Below are positions 42,595-52,099 of a DNA stretch of 64,000 nucleotides, piece after piece (position 1 is the first letter of the stretch; each line of letters begins with the position of its first letter). The notes beneath the pieces were generated by a model. The model was not told where the DNA came from. It searched no databases and saw only the letters and a list, made by a program, of their open reading frames with translations. Made by a program: the position numbers and the translations under genes. The stretch comes from Ascarosepion bandense (taxonomy: Eukaryota; Mollusca; Cephalopoda; Sepiida; Sepiidae): assembly GCA_037127315.1 (NCBI GenBank), contig JBBBDQ010000447.1:1-64000 (forward strand), written 5' to 3'.

Positions 42595-43600
42595 GATGTG
42601 CGTTGTGGTGCAGTGGATATCGACTCGGAACGACAAATCGGGGAGCCGAGTTCGAATTCCAATTGAATTCCACGCATTCACTTACGCACAAATACCCTTG
42701 GGAAAGGTATTAATCCGTCTCTTCGCTCCAGTTATGGAGAGAAGAAACAGATTAATTCCTTAGCCATTACGAAATCGATTTGGATATGTACCTCACTTTT
42801 GGCGCAGTCCTATATTATACGAGGATTACCGATTTTGATTTTAAAAATGTATTTTCGGTATTAAAAATAATAGGACAGATTGGGTTCTTTAGCCTTGGCT
42901 GTCAACCAATCTACCGCAGAAAGCAATGACAACCTACTGCAGGATAATCTTCTGTCCAGTCAATCATGTCTCTTTCTAGACATGATCGCCTAAAGCGTGT
43001 ATCGCGTATGACACTTTACTGACTGACTGAATATAATAGTAGGAATCATTATTAAGGCTTCTACTGGTTATAAAGTGGAGGATCGGTTTTCTATTGTTAT
43101 GGAGTAATAAACTGATCCCCCAATAATTACTACTTAATAATATAATCCATCTCTTATCACTTAAACTATAGGTCAAGTAACAGGACAGATTTGCAACCAG
43201 TCTACCGCAGAAAGCAATGGCAACCTACTGCGGGATAATCTTCTGCCCAGTCAGTCATGCCTCTTTCGAGACATGATCGCCCAAGCGTGTTTCACGTATG
43301 GCACTTAACTGACTGACTGAATATAATAGTTGGAATCATGATTAAAGCCTCTACTGGTCATAAAGTGGGGGATCGGTTTTATATTGTTATGAAGTAATAA
43401 ACTGATCCCTCACTAATTACTACTTAATAACATAATCCATTTCTTATCACTGAAGCTATAGGTCAAGTAACAGGACAGATTGGCAACCAGTCTACCACAG
43501 AAAGCAATGGCAACCTACTGCGGGATAATCTTCTGCCCAGTCAATCATGACTCTTTCGAGACATGATCGCCCAAAGCGTGTATCACTTAACTGACTGAGT
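42595..43600 (+). repeat. SINE-A with a tail-plus-palindrome array
   Basis: The SINE-A head is at 42595-42737 (A box TGGTGCAGTGG, B box GAGTTCGAATTCC) and is interrupted by ~130 bp of foreign sequence. Three tail units follow, marked by CTACCGCAG at 42911 and 43202 and CTACCACAG at 43492 (spacing ~290). Palindromic elements lie at 43067-43122 and 43362-43417. Same composition as 21.2-22.6 kb, shorter period. Confidence 0.8.
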
Positions 43601-43734
43601 TGTTTTACTCCTCCTGAAAAAAATGTAACAGAAATACAGTGCAGAAACAGCAAAATCTAATTAAAAGTTTACATGAACAAAAAAAGTGACATTTTATAAA
43701 GCAATGCGACCGTAACAAGATTGATCAGAATTCT

Positions 43735-44440
43735 GAGATTAAAGGATAAAATCTGACCACGCCCTACTTTCCGTCAACATCTCATTCCACTCCCCCACTA
43801 CCCAAGAAAACCAGACCGGCAGAATATCCTACTGCTACCAAAGAGCAGACTGTGTGACGTCCCTTGGAACAACGTTTTTAGTCTTCCAGTCGAAGACTGT
43901 GCATCCGAGGTCTCCTCCTGGGTTAAGGCTGGCATCGATGCGTTCATCTCTGCCAGAAAATTTCACCTTAAATCTCATTCGTCTACCTGGTTCTCGCCCG
44001 GTAAATACTTTCACGGCTTCTGCACCGATGAATTTAGATCACTGGTGCCCCCTAGGTACGAATTTGCACGAGATACTAGATTAACAACTAGGTCCCACCC
44101 ATTTACAGTGAAACCGATAAAATATAACCGCAATTTCTACTCCAATAGCTTCTTTTCTCGCACTTCCTGCCTGTGGAATTCCCTTTCACATAATTGCTTC
44201 CCCGACAGCTACAATCTCCAGGAGTTTAAATGTAAGGTCAGTGGACACCTCCTAACACAGTAACTCGAACCCTTTCTCTCAAACACTCTTCCTATGTACC
44301 TCCTTACTCATCTACCACGCTCGTTCTGACATTTCCTATATCCAATCTCTCTCTCAGCACCTTTCCCTATGTAACCCCCTGCGCAATAGTGGCAGTGAAA
44401 TGCCTTGCTTGGGGTGAAATGATTAAAAAAATGTCTAGCG
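43735..44440 (+). mobile_element. J element with the RT deleted
   Basis: The 5' part encodes the linker after the endonuclease (NVFSLPVEDCASEVSSWVKA pattern). Near 43999 it jumps from FSPG to KYFHGF, the C-terminal region, then runs through the FFSRTSCLWNSLSHNCFPDS segment to the tail (GTAACCCCCTGCGCAATAGT, hairpin GGCAGTGAAATGCC). All RT motifs are missing. Confidence 0.75.
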
Positions 44441-44444
44441 AGTG

Positions 44445-44935
44445 CCTTGATTAGAAGGTCATCTAGAGTAAGTTAGCGCCCTGGCTCTGACAACCCTTCA
44501 CCATTCTTGACAGATCTAATATCACAGTGTCAAATACCTACTTACAAATGTGACTGGAAGAATATACTCTGAATTAATTAATTAAATTATTAATATATAT
44601 ATAAAAAAAAATTAACTAAAATTCCCAACATCCCTCTTTCATAAGCATATACAGTAGCATCGAAATAACTAATTGATGTAATGAATATGCATACACCTTG
44701 GTTCTCCCTGACAGTAATGTGATTGGCTGGTGTCAGCGATAAATGCAAACGAAGGCAAGGACGCATGGAGATTTATCGCTAGAAGTCTTCTAATACTAGA
44801 GGCCTACAGGTCAACTTGTCTACGACTACTGGTTTACGTCTACGTCTCAGGACACTGCATAAGACCATTACCGTCCATTGCGTTTACTTGCTAGATCTTC
44901 CTACCCGTTCACATTTGCCTAAACTGCTACTTCGA

Positions 44936-44936
<1 letters not shown>
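44445..44936. other. Unassigned AT-rich DNA
   Basis: No feature recognised. Confidence 0.3.

Positions 44937-44937
<1 letters not shown>

Positions 44938-44989
<52 letters not shown>
44938..44989 (+). repeat. (AT)n microsatellite
   Basis: Uninterrupted AT run bordering the hammerhead unit. Confidence 0.95.
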
Positions 44990-44990
<1 letters not shown>

Positions 44991-45295
44991 TTACGCTCTC
45001 ACACCCTGATTGAGCACTCTGGAAGAATGGTAGACTTTGAAAAACAGTAGCTACTCTGGCATGCACGCATCGCTCATTCAGTAATTAATTAGAGCACTCT
45101 GGCTATTGTGCCGGTATAATGACAATATACACGCTAAAAAGTCTGCCTTCTTCTACCGAACGCCCATAATCCAGAGGTGGAATCGCCGACTGACGCCAAT
45201 TCGGTCGGGTTTCAATCTTGGATTAAAAGCAATCGGAGTCTAACCGTACTGATGAGCTGTGATACAGCGAAACAGATCTGTCTGCGGATGACTAT
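44990..45295 (+). mobile_element. Retrozyme-like unit, full monomer
   Basis: It begins TTACGCTCTCACACCCTGAT, the sequence that follows the ribozyme in tandem copies. It then has AATTAGAGCACTCTGGCTAT, an A box (TAATCCAGAGG, 45167-45177), a B box (GGGTTTCAATCTTGG, 45207-45221) and a complete ribozyme at the end. It represents one unit of ~300 bp bordered by AT repeats. Confidence 0.75.
45237..45293 (+). ncRNA. Type I hammerhead ribozyme, intact core
   Basis: Order: AGTC (outer stem I), TAA, CCGTA (inner stem I), CTGATGA, stem II GCTGT-GAT-ACAGC (five Watson-Crick pairs), GAAA, stem III ACAGATCTGT (perfect palindrome), then C45282 as the cleavage site. The partner strands are TGCGG (one G-U pair) and GACT. 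Every invariant base is present. The internal loop in stem I could dock with loop II, as in natural hammerheads. Known families with such short stem III occur in Penelope-like elements and schistosome SINEs. Confidence 0.85.
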
Positions 45296-45375
45296 ATATA
45301 TACGAGATTATAATTATACATTCCTGACGATCCATTTAGGTGAAACGTAGGTAGGTTTGTTTGGCCCATTAGGTG

Positions 45376-45395
45376 CTATATATATATATATATAT

Positions 45396-45438
<43 letters not shown>

Positions 45439-45443
45439 GATCC
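45376..45443 (+). repeat. (AT)n(AG)n microsatellite
   Basis: An AT run followed by a GA run. Confidence 0.95.
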
Positions 45444-45573
45444 CTTTTCCGAGATATATCACAAATCTAGACCGATGAGGTCCTGAAGGACTACAGCGTC
45501 ACAAGTAAACTTTTCTCTTACCATAGAATTTTTCTAATACTGTTCTTGATATATAAGAATATATATCGTTATC

Positions 45574-45575
<2 letters not shown>

Positions 45576-45628
<53 letters not shown>

Positions 45629-45630
45629 TG
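45576..45630 (+). repeat. (AT)n microsatellite
   Basis: AT run at the 3' border of the Penelope-like element. Confidence 0.95.
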
Positions 45631-45639
45631 GGTGTAGGG

Positions 45640-46528
45640 GTAAGTATAATAACTATGACCTCTCCCGTCGATTATAAGCATTGAAGTATGTTAGTGGAGG
45701 TGTCGAAATTTATTTTATTTAGGCTTGCTTTAAACTGTTTGATGTAGATAGCTTCTAGAATTTTAAGTTTTCGTTTATTATTTTCTTGACTAAGTATATA
45801 CGTATTTTCAACAAATGTTTTCCTAAGAAGTGTGTGTTGATAGCCGTGGTGTTTTAAATGTCGGAATGTGTTAGAATTTTCATTTAAGTGCAATGTAAGT
45901 CTCCGCGAAAGCGAGTTCGTAGTATCTCCAATGTAGATATTATTTAGTTTGTTAGAGATACATTCTCGAAAGGGGCATTTGAATTTATACACTACATTGT
46001 TTTTTTGCAAATCGCTAACGGTGGGGGACGAGTCGTTGCGAACGATTGAGTTGGATGTTGTGGATTTAGCGTAATATGTGGTAAATTTAATTCTTTTGTT
46101 GGGGTCTGTTGGAGAGATATTAGCGTTTATGAGTTTTTTAAGGATATTTTCGTCTAGTTGGTAGTTGGAGTGTATTTGGCTATGATATAAGAGAGTGATA
46201 TGTTTGGGATTGATTGGGCTATTACCATGTGTTGTTTTTTCCGTGTTAAGGTTTTTAAGGAAATGTTGTATTTGTTCATCAACTATGTAATTAGGAAAAT
46301 TATTGTTGATGAGTGTCTGTTTTATGTTTTTTAGTTCACTGTGGAAGATGTGTTTTGTAGACGAGTTGGTTTTTGCACGATGTAGTAGATTTTTTATGAT
46401 TGCTAATTTGTAATAGTGGGGGAATTCGCTAATATAATTAACTGTGGAGGGATTTTTGTGAGTGGGTTTTTTATATGGTGAGATAGTGAACTTATTGCCA
46501 TTAGTGTTGATTAGTATTTTCCTCAATA
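45640..46528 (-). mobile_element. Penelope-like element, C-terminal part with GIY-YIG endonuclease
   Basis: The minus-strand ORF encodes the post-RT region and the endonuclease of a Penelope-like element. Its 3' UTR passes through AATCGACGGGAGAGGTCATA to an AT tract. The RT fingers and palm are missing. The 5' side ends at a palindrome centre near 46522, where an inverted partial copy of the same element begins. Confidence 0.8.
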
Positions 46529-46583
46529 TACTAATCAACACTGATGGCAATAAGTTCACTATCTCACCATATAAAAAACCCAC
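45672..46583 (-). pseudogene. Penelope-like RT thumb and GIY-YIG domain
   Basis: Of 303 residues, the first ~26 come from reading through the inverted copy and are not part of the original protein. From ~30 the pattern TISPYKKPTHKNP … HYYKLAIIKNLLHRA is the Penelope-type RT end. The GIY-YIG nuclease lies at ~197-235: VVYKFKCP, a CCHH-like C203/C208 pair, YIG at 217-219, Arg 227/228 and His 232. The frame is open to the natural end (ILQCL). The nuclease nicks DNA for insertion in this group. Confidence 0.8.
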
Positions 46584-46698
46584 TCACAAAAATCCCTCCA
46601 CAGTTAATTATATTAGCGAATGCCCCCACTATTACAAATTAGCAATCATAAAAAATCTAATACATCGACTAAAAACCAATTTTTTCTACAAAACAGAT
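46347..46698. repeat. Large palindrome: two 170 bp arms, 12 bp spacer
   Basis: 46347-46516 and 46529-46698 are inverted copies of the same Penelope-like coding segment with few mismatches. Identical residues (MGFLYGEIVNLLP) therefore appear on both strands. Confidence 0.9.
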
Positions 46699-46730
46699 GA
46701 ACAGATGTAGCGAAGTAACTAATTTATAAA

Positions 46731-46734
<4 letters not shown>

Positions 46735-46775
<41 letters not shown>

Positions 46776-46990
46776 CAGGTTTCATTGAATAATATAGACA
46801 AGTTCTGTCTATTTATTTTGTGTAAGATCCATTCGTATGATCTGATTAGCTTGATAGTGTTTTCATGAAAAGACGACAAGAAATCGCATTAATTGCTGAT
46901 TTTTTTATCAGGTCTGAGCTTTCGGCTTACATAAGCCATTATCAAAGGATGAACATTTAATGTTCAGTGAACATAGACCATTTAAATTAT
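46735..46990 (-). repeat. Penelope-type terminal repeat fragment with AT run
   Basis: An AT run (46735-46771), then minus-strand sequence matching 15700-15936: CTTTGATAATGGCTTATGTA, AGCCGAAAGCTCAGACC and TTGTCTATATTATTCAATG. Confidence 0.55.
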
Positions 46991-47139
46991 TAACAGAGTG
47001 GAGTTATACAGAGAAAATTAAGCAGGTCCATTTTTTGAGTCGCACATGGCCACAGGCCGATAACGAATGGTGGTAGTGGGTTTTTGTTCAATTGAGTGTA
47101 TAGTGGCATGAGGGATTGGTCTGGGAACTGCTGCTACTA

Positions 47140-47240
47140 TGGTGTAGGGGGTAAGTATAATAACTATGACCTCTCCCGTCGATTATAGGCATTGAAGTAT
47201 GTTAATGGAGGTGTCGAATTGATTTTATTTAGGCTGTGTG
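47140..47240 (-). mobile_element. Penelope-like 3' end fragment
   Basis: GTAAGTATAATAACTATGAC and CTCTCCCGTCGATTATAGGC repeat the 3' end seen at 45640-45720 on the same strand, followed by the last few codons. Confidence 0.65.
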
Positions 47241-47699
47241 GTTTCTTCAGCCGATTTTTAATAATTTTACTTATTAAAAATCACCTGAAGTAACCACTCA
47301 TGGTGGAAACCAAGGTAGCGAAATAACTCGTTTATAAATGAACAATATTCAAAAGTTCTATATTATAATTGTATAGAGCACTTTTTAATACAAATGTGTA
47401 CTGGTCTAACCCTATTAGGACCAAAAACTAAGTATCAAACAATCAATCAATCAATCAATCAATATATATATATACGAAAAAAATCGCAAGATCGCCAAGA
47501 CCTACCGCGGTTTCGCACAACGGCTTTACTGTGAAGAACCGTATGTATTGTCGGTCCTGCGCAGTTTTCTTTTTTTTTCCCCTCTTTGTCCAAAGCTCTA
47601 TAGCCGAGGACAATAACGGAGTTAGATTCTGCGGGTTATTCGTGGTCTTTAAAAATTACTTGTGTAACATTTTAAGATTAGAATACGTACAGAGTCGGT

Positions 47700-47703
47700 T
47701 TTA

Positions 47704-47781
<78 letters not shown>
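47700..47781 (+). repeat. (TTA)n(TA)n microsatellite
   Basis: ATT trinucleotide run merging into an AT run. Confidence 0.95.
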
Positions 47782-47783
<2 letters not shown>

Positions 47784-47789
47784 GTAAGT

Positions 47790-48062
47790 TAGTCTCAGTT
47801 ATGTGGCATACGTGAGACGCATATGTGTGATCTACGTAGACTATCTCCCACAGTGAGTTTCCATTTTTTCTTCGGTAGACTGTTTTCAAACCAAGGCTAT
47901 AGAACCCAATCTGTCGTGCAGTTCAACTGATAACTGGAAAGAGAACAGATATGTACTTGCCGTAAGGAAAAATAATGAATTCAACCGGAATTCGAACTCG
48001 GATCTCTTATTTCCCTTTTCCAATCCATTACATCAGAAAACACATCCTCACAACGCACATGA
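47790..48062 (-). mobile_element. SINE-A, diverged copy, minus strand
   Basis: The minus strand has ATGTGCGTTGTGAGGATGTG at the head, B box GAGTTCGAATTCC, and body blocks ACGACAGATTGGGTTCTATA and GCCTTGG. The tail is more decayed than in other copies. Confidence 0.65.
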
Positions 48063-48780
48063 TGACCTTAATTATTATCGTACAACTAATTTGATGACTA
48101 TATTCTATTCCCTTCTGGTACTATACATTTGTATCGGTGAGCATTAAGAATTGGGCTTCCTCGCATAATGGCTGCAGTAATGAACTACGACTTCCGACAT
48201 GATTTGTGATGAGAAGCATCCCGGTGGTGCAACAAATCCCTGCCATTCTGTCGTTCTTCGCTGCCTGCTTCCTTGATTGAAATAGCGAATACTGGTCGGA
48301 TGATCGATTTGTTTTATGCAGTCTGAAAAGATCTCGCACGCCGTTAATGCTCCCGGGATCGTCGCTGTACGTTCAGGGTCCAACTCGGTGATCGCATAAT
48401 GGCAACCAAGATCAACAAAAAATGCGGGAAAATAGGCACTTCTGCTATTTCGATTATGGATTCAGTTGATTGATGCGAGGGCCCGCAGCAAATGGCGGTT
48501 ACGAGGCAAGGGTGTCTCTGGTGGGAATATTTCTTCTTTTTCTTTCTTTATATTTCTTATGATTACCTTTTATGATGCATGTTTTTGAATGTTCGGCCTG
48601 TATTAATCCAGGTTCGATATTGAGTGACTGCCTCTATCCTCAAATAGTTGAACTGAACCCTCACAAATATTCCTCAGATAGTCATATTCTCCAACTTCGC
48701 TTCTATCAACATTTCAAAATTGCATTTTTCAAAATGAACGTAACTCTTGCGTTAAACAATTATTCAATTCTCAGGCAAAT
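48063..48780. other. Unassigned DNA
   Basis: 48120-48400 is less AT-rich and has two overlapping minus-strand frames, neither with a pattern I know. An AT run follows at 48783-48813. Confidence 0.3.
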
Positions 48781-48781
48781 T

Positions 48782-48814
<33 letters not shown>

Positions 48815-48818
<4 letters not shown>

Positions 48819-49225
48819 TTGAACATTATTTTTACCGATACTCGCGATACTCGTATTTAAGTAGATATTCTGTTTTTAATTAAACAGTATTATTGTATTT
48901 ATATCTACCGGCCTGATTATTTACGATAAATTTTTATTACGAAAATGTGTGCTATCCAGCAGGATTCGAACCTGCGACCCTATTACATAGGGGAAGCATA
49001 CCATTTGATCTGGTACCGTCTTGACCACTCGACCATGGATAGCCTCTTGATCAGACGAGGTTTTATCATGCTTATATAACACAATTTTCGATTTTTACCG
49101 TAAACAAGCATATCATTTCAACAAATGTAAACATGTTACGGAAATTAACGAACTTTAACGAAACTTGGTTATAAGCAACCGACAATTTGTAATGAATTAT
49201 TTTGAACATTATTTTTACCGATACT
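48815..49225 (-). mobile_element. SINE with a class II tRNA-like head
   Basis: The tRNA-like part (48951-49043) is flanked by sequence recurring at 58.0-58.7 kb: GATACTCGTATTTAA, AGATATTCTGTTT, AACAAATGTAAACATGTTAC and GAAATTAACGAA. Recurrence at several sites shows a dispersed SINE family. Confidence 0.65.
48951..49043 (-). tRNA. Class II tRNA-like sequence, anticodon UCA by position
   Basis: It folds well: acceptor GCTATCC/GGATAGC (7/7), D stem GTC/GAC, anticodon stem TACCA/TGGTA (5/5), long variable arm CCCTAT/ATAGGG and T arm GCAGG-TTCGAAT-CCTGC. The anticodon loop GATCAAA has A where U33 is expected and gives UCA. The length (93) and long arm are Ser/Leu/Sec-like. Because its flanks are repeated elsewhere, a SINE head or pseudogene is more likely than a working tRNA. 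Confidence 0.55.
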
Positions 49226-50645
49226 TTTTAATAACATCCACATTACACCCTCACTGGTCGCCAAGATAATTGCACAACTTGACCCACACAAAGCGAGCGG
49301 CGGTGACGGAATCCCAGTCATATTACTGAAGAAATGTGCCCCAGAACTCTCCTCTGTCCTCTCTAAACTCTATAACCTCTGCCTATTTGCTTCCTGTTTT
49401 CCTGCCTGTTGGAAATCCTCCTGTGTAGTTCCTATATTTAAGAATTCTGGCGAACCCTCAGACCCCGCCAATTACCATCATCTTAGTCTCCTTCCGATCT
49501 TTGGCAAGGTTTTCGAAGCCATTATCAACGCCGAGGTGATTCAGCATCTCACGGCCCACAGGCTTCTCTCTGACAAACAGTACGGGTTTCGCTTCACCAG
49601 GTCTACTGCTGATATGCTAACGACCATTATCGAGTACATATACCGGGCACTTGACAAGAATGGCGAAGCCCGAATCGTTGCCTTAGATATCTCCAAAGCG
49701 TTCCACAGGGTCTGGCGCGCTGACCTCTTGTGCAAACTGCGGAGCTACGGGATAGCTTGACATCTGTTTGACCTCATCCAGTCATTCCTCTCTAACCGCA
49801 CATTGAAGGTAGTATTAAATGGGCATGCCTCCCAAAACTATCATACGAACGCGGGCGTCACTCAAGGTTCTATCCTAGGTCCCACGCTCTTTCTGATGTA
49901 CATTAATGATCTCACCGGCACCATTAGGTCCCAAGTAGGATTGTACGCCGATGACACAACAATCTACTCTCGCATCGATCAAAACCCAGGTGTGGGCGAC
50001 AAAGCGAACCTCGCTGCCGTGCTTGAAAAGGACCTCCAATCCGTAGTGGCCTGGGGTAGGAAATGGCTAGTAAATTTCAATGCTTCTAAAACGAAGCTGT
50101 TATCAAGTAACCACCATAGACAATCGCATCTACCTCCCATAAGCATGGGACAGGCTAGCCTCCCAGAGAGTAAAATACTATGCCTCCTTGGCCTTACACT
50201 TTCGGCGGACCTCAAATGGAATGACTATATCGAATCCATTGCCAAATCTGCCGCTATGAAAGTCGGCTCTCTGTGCAGGGCCCGGATGTTTTTCCCACCT
50301 GAATCTATTCTGCACATATACAAATCTACCATCCGCCCGTGTATTGAATATTGCTACCATATCTGGTCGGGTGGCCCTGCTACTCTCCTTGGGCTTCTTG
50401 ACAAAATACAAAGGAGGATCTGTAACGTGGTTGATACTGACATGGCAGACCGACTGCAACCACTCTCTCACCGGCGTGATGTGGCTTCCCTGTGCCTCTT
50501 CTACAAGTACTTTTATGGCTTCTGCTCCGATGAACTCAGAGCACTGATGCCGCCTAAGCAAGAATTTATACGAGATACTAGATTAGTAACTAGGTCCCAC
50601 CCTTTTACAGTTAAACAGATAAGATGTAACCGTAAAAAGTTGAAA
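49226..50645 (+). pseudogene. J element reverse transcriptase, longest sense copy
   Basis: A plus-strand J fragment from the RT start to near the end. Blocks in order: VAKIIAQLDPHKASGGDGIP, SSVLSKLYNLCL, LLPIFGKVFEAIIN, KQYGFRFTRSTADML, motif A ALDISKAFHRVW, motif [19 protein letters not shown] and motif [10 protein letters not shown]. The C-terminal region follows (GSLCRARMFFPPE, STIRPCIEYCYHIWSG, DVASLCLFYKYF). A stop at ~49759 (GIA*) and a shift near 49500 break it. It ends at CNRK, so the last ~40 codons and the tail are missing. The endonuclease is absent. Confidence 0.85.
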
Positions 50646-51137
50646 AATCCGGGGCGCAAATTCCTTTCATTTTAATATCTCGTGACTTTGCACTACACAT
50701 GAAGAAATTCTAAAAACTAAAATATTCTGTTGATCTTTTGAAATGATTTGTGAGCGTCTTTGTGGTTGCCAACAGTGTTTGTTTATAGATATGTAATTTA
50801 AAATAAAGCTTCTTTCGTTTTTTTGCCTTGATAAAGTCCATCACAGGACGAAACACGTAGGCAATTTAAAATACAGTTTTTACTCTTGTCTTTATTTTAT
50901 TTAACCATATATATATGTATATATATATATATATAACAAAGTACACTTGGTATGTAATCTAGGTAAATTCCAAAAGACATGAACTCAAGAGAACTCAATG
51001 TTAAATTCATTTCTTTAATATAACAGAGTAATATAATTTAAAAGGGATTTTCGATTATTACTCTGGATGACACATATTTCACCGCTTTGATGTTATTATC
51101 ACGGCTCGTCAGACTCAAACGGTACAACAATAGGTAA

Positions 51138-51178
<41 letters not shown>
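50646..51178. other. Repeat fragments and AT runs
   Basis: 50826-50865 has TTGATAAAGTCC … GGACGAAACACGTAG, a hammerhead-like hairpin with a non-canonical core. 51067-51115 (minus) has CTGACGAGCCGT … GCGGTGAAAT. AT runs are at 50907-50932 and 51142-51174. Confidence 0.4.
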
Positions 51179-51500
51179 TTCTGCAGACAGTTCTGTTTCG
51201 CTGTATCACAGCTCGTCAGTACGGTTAGACATCCGATCGCTTTTTACCCAGGATTGAAACCCGACTGAAGTGGCGTCAGTCGGCGTTTCTACCTCTGAGC
51301 TATGGGCTCTCGGTAGAAGGAGGCAGACTTTTTAGCGTGTATATTATCATTATACACGCCCAATAGCTGAGAGTGTTCTAATTCACTGCTGAATGAACGA
51401 TGCGTAGATGATAGAGTAGTTAGTGTTTTTCAAAGTCTACCATTCTTCCTGGCGGTAACGGACAGTTCGCGGACGAACGATAGTAGTAGTCATCTATATT
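51179..51500 (-). mobile_element. Retrozyme-like unit, minus strand
   Basis: On the minus strand: CATCGTTCATTCAG, TATTGGGCGTGTATAATGAT, AAAAAGTCTGCCTCCTTCTA, A box (TAGCTCAGAGG), B box (GGGTTTCAATCCTGG), then the ribozyme. A Penelope-like GIY-YIG fragment lies upstream on the same strand (51660-52050). Confidence 0.7.
51181..51230 (-). ncRNA. Hammerhead ribozyme, slightly decayed
   Basis: Minus strand: GTC-TAA-CCGTA, core CTGACGA (N7 is C, which the consensus allows), stem II GCTGT-GAT-ACAGC, GAAA, stem III ACAG-AA-CTGT, cleavage site GTC, then TGCAG. Stem I has one mismatch and the outer pairing is lost. The core is complete, so weak activity is possible. Confidence 0.7.
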
Positions 51501-51654
51501 GCTTGTGTGTGGCATTGGTGAACACGTGCGTGCATGCTGGCAGCGAAAATTTCACTACAGCTTGTGGCGTTTCATAATGACCACACGAGAGTGGAGACGA
51601 GAAGCATAAAGTATGGAAAGCCATTGGGATAACCAATCGCTTCTGTTATCTATT

Positions 51655-52044
51655 ATAGGCATTTGAGAATGGGTGTGGAGATTTCGTAAGTAACTTTGTT
51701 CAGATTAGGTTTCATCTGTTTTATGTATATCGCTTCGGGTATTTTTATTTTTTTGTTTATTGTTTTCGTGTTTATGTATGGTTGGATTTCTCGGAATTGT
51801 GTGTGTGTGTGTGTGTGTGCGTGTGTGTGTGTGTATGTGTATGTGTATATTCTAGATGTCTAAAGATGTTGAAATTGACGTTTAAATTTAGTGTCAAGCG
51901 TCGTGAAAGCGAGTTTGTAGTGTGACCAAAGTAAATATTGTTTAATCCGTTGCAGATACAATCTCCCAAAGGGCACTTGAATTTGTAGACTACGTTGTTT
52001 TTTTTTCAAATCGCTAACCGAGGAAGAAGAGTCGTTGCGAATGA

Positions 52045-52045
<1 letters not shown>
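51655..52045 (-). mobile_element. Penelope-like 3' fragment with GIY-YIG remnant
   Basis: The minus strand encodes CICNGLNNIYFGHTTNSLSR, matching the nuclease core of the 45.7 kb copy (YIG reads YFG here), then RHLEY. A (GT)n expansion (51800-51845) interrupts it. A Penelope-type C-terminus follows (PEAIYIKQMKPNLNK pattern). Confidence 0.7.

Positions 52046-52099
<54 letters not shown>
52046..52099 (+). repeat. (AT)n microsatellite
   Basis: Uninterrupted AT run bordering the Penelope-like fragment. Confidence 0.95.

Noticed and set aside
45455..45482. Hammerhead-like CCGATGAGGTCCTGAAGGAC
   Set aside because: Stem II pairs, but the GAAA box is replaced by TACA and the core C-U is changed, so at most a relic.
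46462..46583. Shared N-terminus MGFLYGEIVNLLP as a real protein start
   Set aside because: It is the reverse complement of Penelope-like coding sequence read through the palindrome, hence on both strands.
48121..48383. Two overlapping minus-strand frames as a gene
   Set aside because: They overlap in different frames, have no recognisable motif, and no splice context could be judged.
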